From contig CADCSX010000002.1 of assembly GCA_902805475.1 (NCBI GenBank), positions 1,860,001 to 1,924,000 of the forward strand: DNA of 64,000 nt, given 5' to 3'. The position numbers were made by a program, and so were the translations under genes. The first letter of the stretch is position 1; each line of letters starts with the position of its first letter. Shown here one piece after another: positions 56,054 through 64,000 of this stretch. This DNA comes from Entonaema liquescens. Lineage: Eukaryota; Ascomycota; Sordariomycetes; Xylariales; Xylariaceae. The notes under the pieces were generated by a model. That model searched no databases. It saw only the letters and a program-made list of their open reading frames with translations, and was not told where the DNA came from.

Positions 56054-57479
56054 TTTGCAAAAGTTGCGTGCGTTCAGTGTTAATTTTCCTGTAGTTACTG
56101 GCTCATCTGCAAGTTGGTTGTATGCAAGCTGGTTGTAGGGGATGCAATGTAGGTAAGTAATATACACTTTACAATCGGAACAGATAAAAGGTTATGTAAT
56201 GTAACAAAGCTTAGGTAGTCAAGACAGACAAGATACAAAATATGTATTCCAAACAAGAGAAGGTAGGAAGCTGGATTCCTAAATAAGTGACTCCAAGACA
56301 GTCACAGCTGACCTAAGTGCACGCGTGTATGGGCAGAGTATGAAAAAGAAGGAAGGAACAGTAGAGGTGACGAAGCCCAAAAAGTTAAGCGCGGCTCGGC
56401 ACGATACGCATAACGACGATAGGGAGGCTGAGTCGTTTTCCGAAAACAATGGAGGCGCGCCAAGGGTCAAAAAAAAAAAAGGCCAAGATGATGATGTATG
56501 TAATCTGTATGTATGTACTTCCAAATATGTAGTTAGGTGAGTATGAAGATTGCGACGATCGTAGAAAATAAAAAGAACAGATGCAAAACGAATGGAAATA
56601 AAACATCAGATATTAAATACTTTAGTTATAGATAGTTATAGATAGTTCTATTTACCTAAGGTACCACCTAATCTACTATGTACCTAATCTATATACCGGT
56701 AGCTATGCGCGTGATATTGTCGCGAAACAAGGCGTTTGCGACCCCGATGTTTAGTCTCATTGTCGTCATGTGCTCTCTTTCTTTGCAGCTTTTGGTTACT
56801 CAAAGATGCCCTTAAAAGTGGATAAGGCCCTATAGTTATGGTATATCTACAGGGACTTTCGCTGCGAGTATTACAGGGGATCACCCCGCTATTCCCTTTC
56901 GCAGGAACGCCGAGCCACAAGGCGAGAGGGCTGTGCGACTCAGCTCGGACAACAATATTAAGAACCAACCAATTTGCTCCCTTCTCATTACTAAACAACA
57001 CAGACAACATCACCGGCCAGATACACACTCCACATAAGATCGTCCGTCGTACTTGTAGGAATAAGAATGGATCAACTTGAAAATTTATGAGGGTTGTAAA
57101 GTTTGCCATGTAAGACGAAAATCAAAATCGGGGGTTAATCCAGGCAACCATCATTCTCTATCGACGTACGAGGGATTTTTACACGTCCCGATCTTTAAGT
57201 TGGATTGGAATAAGTCAATTTTATATTTTATATAATACTAGGTATTCATTATCATCCGCTCTTCTATAGTAATACTTCTTTATGTAACACCCCGACTCCT
57301 GCTAACATGGGAAACGCATGGTATATAAGTGCCAAAACACGATTGTCTTCAAACCCAAGGGGAGTATATATAGAGACCTTTGTTGTATAAAACGCTGGGC
57401 GAGTCAGGTCTAGAGCTAAGATGGAGTAAAAGTATAGGTGTTGGATTCTTTTGGTATTAAGCATGTGTAGTATCATCCC
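56054..57479. other. intergenic region
   Basis: 1.4 kb with no supported gene. Open frames here are short and unlike known proteins. An A10 run lies near 56468-56479, and AGTTATAGATAGTTATAGATAG forms a short direct repeat near 56624-56645. Confidence 0.45.
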
Positions 57480-59165
57480 TCACCGGTAAGCGGTCTGTCG
57501 TGTTGCACTTATCTCGCCTGGGATTGCTGGCATAACAGGCACTTCTCCACGTTCTCGCGCTCTTGAGCCCGCTCTCTTCGCCCGGCCCGCCTGCTGGTTG
57601 ACCCAACTGGTTATAGAGCGGAATCGAGCTGGACGGTCCTCGCTCGCTTCCGTATATACAGTTTCCCTCCTTTCTGGTCGGCTCGCCCATGAGTCTCGAG
57701 CGGTAGGACTCTCCTCCGTCGGATCAGGTAGAGGCTTTTCCGTTCCCGAGGGAGGAGGTATAATAATATCGCCGTCTCCAAATCCAGAAGAGATAGATGA
57801 TATTTCGCTAGCTCGGGTCCCAACCCGTTTCGGTGCGCTATACGTTTCTGGCGGCTGGCGAGGAAGTTCCGATTCGTTATAATACGGCTGAGTCGCTTGA
57901 GACCTCAGTGTCATGTTTACATCGCCATTATACGCCGCGGGCCCATTCCCCACGGCATATTGGTTTACAATACTCGCAAGCGGTGGGTTGCTATCGGGTA
58001 CCTGCCGAAGGGTCCCCGTCTCGGAGTTTGAGGCGACTGAACGGACCATACTCCCATGTTCTGGCGCGTATATTTTACTAGGGTCGTAAAAAGTGCCTGG
58101 CTGCATGGTGCCATACTGGCCCTTCTCATATATAGGAGGAGCCTCGTTCGACATATAAAGCGTACGGTCATCCATCGGCCCTCTCCGTCTCTCATTGAAC
58201 TTATCTATGAAGCCCATACCGCCGCTAATACCGACGCTCTGACCTTTTGTCCTTTTTAAGACCCTATAGATGACCCATCCGATAAAGCAGAATAAGATGA
58301 AAGCACCTGAAATGTGTTAGCCATCCATCTTCACTAAAATGAGACAATTCTACTAACCTATTGCACCCGCGGCAATGAGGAGGTGCTCTGCCGTAGGATT
58401 CAGCACGCCCTGCTGATCCTGTTGAGAGTCTTTATCGCCGTGCCCTCCTTTATGCCTTCCCCCGTCGTTGTCGATGTCACCAAGTGTATCTAATTCGGGT
58501 ACGACATTCGACCCCGTAGGAACTTGCCCGGTGAATGTGGGAGTTGACTGAAAAGTGGGGGAAGTGGGAGATGATAGTGCGTCGTCATAGTCGTCACCAT
58601 CCTCCTCCTCTTTCCCTTGTTGTCCAGGAAACGTTTTCCCTGGGGGGACTATCAATATCTAGGGAGAAATGGTTAGTTTGCTTTTTATTGGCATTGAATT
58701 GGTAGATGAACATACCGGACCGTTGGTCGGAGTAGAAGTGGAAGGTAGTTGCGATATGGGACTGGTGGTCATGATTTTTAACGAAGTAGTAGTTTGACTT
58801 GGTAGCGCAGTCAAAGTAACAATAGACCCGGACAAGCTTGGAGTAGTCAACTGAGTTGTTTGCTGTGGAATATTGCCAATCCTGTCGTCTTCGTCGACAT
58901 CGCTATCATCGTCGAAGTCACTATCGCTCTCGTGATCGCTCTCGTGGTCGCTATCATGACCACCCCTCAGTCCACGAAACCCGTCGTCTTGACCTTCATT
59001 GACAACCTGCCGTGCTCGCGAGGGCTTTGTGTCGATGAACTTATTTTCAATATTTCTACTCGCCAGACCCCTACGCGCAAACAACGTCGACCACCGACCC
59101 AATTTTGGTGACCCCTTCCATGGCCGAGCGTCTTGGGGTTGTCGTCTCCTGTTAGGTGGCGGCAT
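57480..59165 (-). CDS. single-pass membrane protein with Ser/Thr-rich ectodomain (sensor-like)
   Basis: Three exons (59165-58716, 58658-58358, 58306-57480) give 525 aa. The first ~75 residues are basic; an Asp/Ser/His/Glu-rich stretch (HDSDHESDHESDSDFDDD) follows, then a Ser/Thr/Pro-rich region. One transmembrane helix spans exons 2 and 3 (LLIAAGAIGAFILFCFIGWV, about residues 241-263) and ends in basic YRVLKRTKG. The ~260-residue cytosolic tail is Tyr/Pro-rich. This topology resembles fungal cell-wall sensors (Wsc/Mid2-like) with a short ectodomain, but no cleavable signal peptide or WSC domain is visible. The role is unknown. The last intron joins G|GT exactly. Confidence 0.8.
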
Positions 59166-61112
59166 ATTATCGTTCAGAGGGTATTACTATGCGCCGAAAT
59201 GCTCTACATCCAAGCACCTTTCCTGAATTCATAACATAACCGGTATGCGAATAGAATTAAGGAAAGACGACGACTATTATTAAAATTACCCAAAAAAAAC
59301 GTATCTTGGTCGGGTACACCGAAAACGACAGGACGGAATGAAGTGAATACCAAGAACCCAAACCTGGGGGATTGACTAATAGAATGCAAGAAGGCCCGCC
59401 TTGGAAGAAAAAGAGAAGGAAAGAAGAGGAAAAGATCAAAAAAGCCAAGAGTAACGAAGGTACGAAGTAATAGAGAAGAAAGTGCAATTCAGAGTCGTAT
59501 TAGATCTCAGGTCTCCCAGTTGAGATTTGGAGACTAAGGCTCAACTACAATGTAGTGCAACGCGTCTCAGGGATGCAATGAGGCCCCCTGGACCCCTTCG
59601 ACAAACCCCGGACGGCCGTATCCCTGGTCATTATTGCTGTCCCATGTGGGACTGCCCTTGCTCAGGCTCGTGACGCCGATAGGGCCTTCGCCGAAGGGGG
59701 TTTTTACTGCTGAATGTAATCCGTATGCCTACTTATTGAAGACATAAAAGTCACAACTTACACCATACTGTAGCTTGTGCTAACTACATCAATTGAAGCT
59801 TTCAAATACGACTAAAACCTTATACGCATATATTTGTTTAAGAAAAACCGAACATCAGATAGGTAGCCTGCTATGTTAGTATGTTGAAGCTACCGTATTA
59901 AGTCAGTAGCCGAATTCACAAATAGGAGTTGTCATATCGGCGCAGAAGACGGAAAAGTCGGCTGTTGTTTGAGGCTCAACAACGTCGACTAAGGGGGGCT
60001 TAGATATTCCCTAGGGGCCAATGCCTCTCGTATGAGGTAGCGCAGCGAAACTAGTGATGTTTTTGCCGGTGCCTTTTAGGGGCGAACGCCGGTGGACAAA
60101 GTCAACGTTAGATGGTAACGCCTTGACTTGAAGTTGATATTGTCACAAAATGACTGGGTTATCCAGTCTCGAACAAGGGACAATTGCGGGGGCAGCTGGG
60201 TTTCAGAACAGGGATGATGGTTAACGGCGCCAAACTTGATACAGATCAGCGTCTGGCATCTTGAATTTCAGTCCCCACAGCGGGCGTGTGCTTGGGACCA
60301 TGTCTTGCGACAGCTGGACGTATCTGGCGATAGTCGCGACATAGTTGAATGAGAGGAACAAATAAGCGACAATATGATTCGTCTTATTTCGCTATCCCAA
60401 AAATGAGATAGGCAATAAATTCGTAAAAGTATTCCGTACCTAGATGGGAGCTGGATTAGAAGCCTCGGCGCCAACCCAAGCCAAGCTATCGCAAGCTTTT
60501 CTTTAGCAGGAAGATCTGATTGTTACTCTATCAAGCTTTTTGGGATTGCCCATCCCGGCTTAACACGTCGGTCTCATCCGAATCGACCTTGTTAATAACA
60601 AGGGTTATTTCGGGTATTTGGGTAAGTCCATCCTTTCTTCGATTTTTCAAACTTCGTTACTCAGTTTATAAGTGTGAGTTAAGATGGAAGTTGATGTTTT
60701 CAATAGGTACTCTGTGACTACCTAGGTACCTACATGATACATATATGTATGTAGGTAGGTACAGTCTCTAATAGTTACACGATAGCACTATCCAAGTTTA
60801 AAAGAAATAAAAGTTAAGGTTCATTAATAAGGTAAAAAGCAAACTACGACTTCCCAATTATTAACTACATAGTAGCTATCCCGAGGTACTCCCGAATAGG
60901 TCTAACTTTATCTATTCTTTTTGTACTGTCCCTACATGTAACTATCTACATCCTCATTTTCGAATTATATAACACCCTAAGCAAGTTGTATATATTTGGT
61001 GCGTCGGATAGGCGTGTACCTATCTACGTAATTGTCAATTGATTGTTACCGAGTTATTTAGCGTTACGTTCTTCTTGTAAGTCGGCAGATTCCGCCGAAT
61101 CGGATCCTCATC
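59166..61112. other. long intergenic region between divergent genes
   Basis: 1.9 kb with no supported gene. It holds a strong imperfect palindrome at 60717-60763 built from TACCTAGGTACCTAC and GTAGGTAGGTA around a CATATATG centre. Both promoters are within. Confidence 0.45.
60717..60763. repeat. inverted repeat/hairpin with TACCTA words
   Basis: TACCTACATGATACAT is followed across a short centre by ATGTATGTAGGTAGGTA, giving a stem of more than 12 bp with one or two mismatches. Seen directly. It could be a degenerate copy of the window's recurring word or a DNA hairpin. Confidence 0.75.
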
Positions 61113-62414
61113 ATGCCAATCCGAGTTTCTCCTCTCGCCGAGGCAGACATCCCGGGCGCCGTATCTGCCATCCAGTAAGTATCTTCGCTTTTATCCTACC
61201 AATCGGTGGGTAACAGACCGGAGTAACGGAATATTGCGTCGGTATATCCCGTGTGACCCAAGGGAAGAGAACAGCGTTGCGGCTAACTGCTCCGTTACCG
61301 AAGACAAGCCTTTGCAGATGATCCATACAACAATTGGGTCTTTGATAAATCTACGGTATGCATGACTATTTTGTTACCGAATGTTGTATATGCCAAGACT
61401 CTTTTCAAGGGCCTTTGGAATAATTCCCCGTTTGTGTACCACCCAACCGGTTAAGCAGAATGCAACCCCCAAACCTCCCTGCAGGTTACCGTTTCGCTTC
61501 CTGTGAGCTGAGGTCGGATTTAATGGTGTTTGGTATCCGCGCTTCATGCTAACATGAGCCGCCAGTTTAACCCGCAACGCAATGCAGCCTCCCTTAGCAT
61601 TCGGTGCCGATGGGGTATGCGTAACGGCATCTTCCATGTCGCAAAAGAAGAGGGCAGCGATGAGGTCCTTGGCGTTGCTTGCTGGTTAAGACCGCAAAAG
61701 GCCGACCAACCACAAAGCTGGCATGACTGGATCGAAGGCTGGCGGCTATGGTTTAGTCAGGTCGGGATGAACCTCTACTATGGCCGAGGCGGTCTCAATG
61801 TGAAGGTAAGAATCTGACTTAGACATATCACGGGCGCGGGGAATCCCCGCTTCAAGACACGCTTATGATCTGCCGACGCGGCTGCACATTGCGGGCTCTC
61901 TAAATCACACGTGAAAATAGGGTAGCAGTGATCCCCCAAATCTGGAGCGGGAGGAGGTGCTCGTTTCAGCGCTTGTAACAGTCGAGCGATCAGGGTCTTT
62001 GCTCTATCGATTGGCTATTCAGGCCTCGACCTTTGCAACCTCAAGTCACGAGAATTTGCTAACTTGAAAGCAACTATTTAGCGTTATTACATATGGAAAG
62101 AAGCCCAGGCCAAGGCCCAATCCTCCGTCTGGACGGATCCACGAGGCTACTATTTTCTCAATATTATGGTTGTGCTACCCAAAGCTCAAAATAGGGGGAT
62201 AGGCCGGCTCATGATGGAAGCTGTGACAAAACAGGCTGATGCAGAGGGTATGAATTGCTACCTCGAGTCTAGCCGGGACGTTCCCAATATGCAGATTTAC
62301 AGCCGCTTCGGATTCAAGTTCGCAAAGGAGCTGGAGTGTGATGACGACGGCACAGCCATCAAGCTTTACACCATGGTCAGGGAGCCCAATGCTGTTGCAC
62401 CGCAGATGAATTGA
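61113..62414 (+). CDS. GNAT-family N-acetyltransferase
   Basis: Four exons (61113-61174, 61304-61355, 61566-61805, 62082-62414) give 228 aa with consistent phases. It starts MPIRVSPLAEADIPGAVSAI, then QAFADDPYNNWVFDKS, WGMRNGIFHVAKEEG, LGVACWLRPQ, YYFLNIMVVLPKAQNRGIG with the acetyl-CoA pyrophosphate loop QNRGIG, and YLESSRDVPNMQIYSRFGF. This is a common filamentous-fungal GNAT subgroup of unknown substrate. Introns 2 and 3 are long for this window (210 and 276 nt), but splice ends and family continuity hold. No adjacent pathway gene suggests the acceptor molecule. Confidence 0.87.
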
Positions 62415-63832
62415 CTGCACCGTTTCGCGCCCTTAGGTGACAAGATTTAAGTAAGTCCAAACGATAGCAGATGAGTCTCATGTGCGTCCACATCTGAAAA
62501 GTCGATATCGTTGATAGGATCATGATACTAGTGCAGAGGGCGGTGCCGCTTACAGGGAAAACCTGCCGAGGGGCTATCTCTTAACATATCCCTCTGGCTA
62601 AATAGCATGGATGGTGTACTATAATGATGTATACTCAGATGGAAAGGGCTTTGGTACGACAAGTCCATCGCATGATTTACTCGGCTTGTATACTTCAATG
62701 GGAGTTCTTCACAATCGCTAGGCGCGCGTACCTTGACTTTATATTGGCTTCTTGCATTTTAGATGCAAGACGAGCATTGATAGATTCGTATCTTACCTTG
62801 CCCACCGTCGGAATACAGGCAGTCAATGGTATATTTAATTTATTACTTAAGCTCTCGCCTAATCTAAAAATGGGTATAATAATGACTACAAGACCGGGCT
62901 AGTGCTGCAACTCCTTTTCTTCATAACCTGAACCCCAGGTTTATAACTCTTTTAAAGTAAAAGAAAGGAAGAAGAAGAAAGATAATATAATTCCTCACCA
63001 CCACCAAAGTCACGGAGCGTGCTATCCTCGGCTCTCCACGCCTACATGAAGACTATACCTAATTCTCTCTGATCTGCAAAAGCATCGGGATTTTATACAA
63101 CTGCATAACCGAGGCCGACTGAAGATGGAAAAGCCAAGCATGTGGTAAATCATCTGCGGAATACGTCGAGACAATTGTAAGTTCAAGTGTATAGCAATTA
63201 GACGCGTCATAGTTGATTAGGTCTGTACGCCGCATTTTGTTACCAGTCTTGTTATGGGGTAGCTCCAAAATCGACGCACGACGATTATACTATCGTAAAC
63301 TCGGGATTAGAAAGTACATAGGTAGGTACTTATATAATATTCACGCCTTTCCGCTAAGATATCACCGAAGCTCGAATTACCAATAAGCACCGATATGAGG
63401 CCGCGAAGTATGATCATAACGATGACTTGTTTGTTTACTTATACAAACGGAAGCGTCTCGGGCGCCGGCCCACCGCTTACCGCAAGTCTATCCTAGTCTA
63501 CGAGCCTAATTTTCACGAGTAGAAAAAACGCTCTCTATAAGTGAGCCTGATGTATCGTGTCGTGTACCATGTGCCATATGTCCCTTTGAGGAATCAAAAA
63601 ATAAACAAAATAACAAAACCGTTCTGTCGCGTCCGTCCTCGTAATATCGTGACTGACACCTCTCAATTCTCTCTCTAAAACTCTCTGGGGGACGAATAAT
63701 ACACGGTGGGCGGGGCGGGGTGCTATGTAGATATAGGGGCGGAGATGCGTCTCACGATCTGCAATCTAGAGACTACAGAACGAGGCGCGCGAGAGTAGTC
63801 CAATGAGATTAGGTATTATTGAGTAAATCCAT
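62415..63832. other. intergenic region
   Basis: 1.4 kb between convergent genes with no supported gene. A 92-codon frame at 62624 lacks family resemblance. Confidence 0.45.
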
Positions 63833-64000
63833 CTACTCTCGGGAGACATCCCGTCCGTAGACCTTCGCCTTGACCCAATCAAGAGCAACGAGAGCACGGT
63901 TGCGCGCTTAAAATTGTTAGCATTAATTTATCATAAGTCAAGTATCTTCAAATGAGAGGACTTACTGCTAAAGCACATGCTCAAGTAAGCGCTGCGCCAG
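63833..64000 (-). CDS. alternative NADH dehydrogenase (Nde/Ndi type), 3' end only
   Basis: Cut by the right edge. Exon segments 64000-63966 and 63906-63833 are joined by an intron with donor GTAAGT, branch GCTAAC and acceptor AAG. The splice gives WRSAYLSMCFST, then RNRALVALDWVKAKVYGRDV and a TAG stop after SRE. This is the membrane-facing C terminus of fungal type II NADH:ubiquinone oxidoreductases (W R S x Y L S ... RNR ... DW .K ... GRD.SR). The enzyme oxidises NADH at the mitochondrial inner membrane without pumping protons. The catalytic domains lie outside the window. Confidence 0.8.

Noticed and set aside
62624..62902. 92-codon frame as a gene
   Set aside because: No family resemblance, no splice partner, typical of chance in a 1.4-kb gap.

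Overview
The window looks like chromosomal DNA from a filamentous ascomycete (Pezizomycotina, most likely Sordariomycetes). Genes carry 0-7 short introns of about 45-80 nt with GTANGT-like donors and CTAAC-like branch points, on both strands. The gene content is also typical: a HET-domain protein, a Zn2Cys6 regulator, Dcp2, SEA4/Mio, Efg1 and Kti12. No bacterial, viral or plasmid features were seen, and the species cannot be named from this sequence.

Layout. 0.3-3 kb: an intron-bearing tRNA-like gene and an MFS transporter of the vacuolar amino-acid (Vba/Fnx) type. 5.6-11 kb: two low-complexity conserved proteins separated by an AT-rich element with about 40-bp terminal inverted repeats (8463-9360). 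11.7-24.2 kb: mostly housekeeping genes (SEA4/MIOS, a medium-chain reductase, Efg1, an NFKBIL1-like protein, a TDP2-like phosphodiesterase, Kti12, a multi-pass membrane protein). 24.2-30.3 kb: a sparser, more accessory-looking stretch with a HET protein convergent to a Zn2Cys6 regulator. 30.3-40.1 kb: PPIL2-type cyclophilin, Ptm1-type membrane protein, NDUFAF7-type methyltransferase, a CDK10/11-like kinase and a secreted membrane-anchored protein. 40-46 kb: gene-poor, holding one Nrd1-like RNA-binding gene. 46-63 kb: Dcp2, Use1 SNARE, a BRCT-WGR protein, a disordered coiled-coil protein, a single-pass membrane protein and a GNAT acetyltransferase. The right edge cuts the 3' end of an alternative NADH dehydrogenase gene.

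Nothing suggests the genes form one pathway or a biosynthetic cluster. Several belong to RNA handling (Dcp2, Nrd1-like, Efg1, Kti12, PPIL2) and several to membrane traffic or nutrient signalling (SEA4, Use1, Ptm1, Vba-like), which is ordinary for a fungal chromosome arm.

The most useful unexpected results are: (1) three otherwise intact conserved genes (SEA4, Zn2Cys6 regulator, CDK) each broken by one apparent 1-nt indel at or near a four-base homopolymer, which suggests assembly errors and would mislead automated annotation; (2) an undescribed TIR-bounded AT-rich element with a 12-bp tandem array; (3) a PARP-like BRCT-WGR protein without a catalytic domain; (4) a palindromic TACCTAGGTA-type word scattered through non-coding DNA. 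I did not find a clearly new multi-gene system. All introns were inferred by eye from reading frame, splice consensus and family resemblance; no homology search was run.
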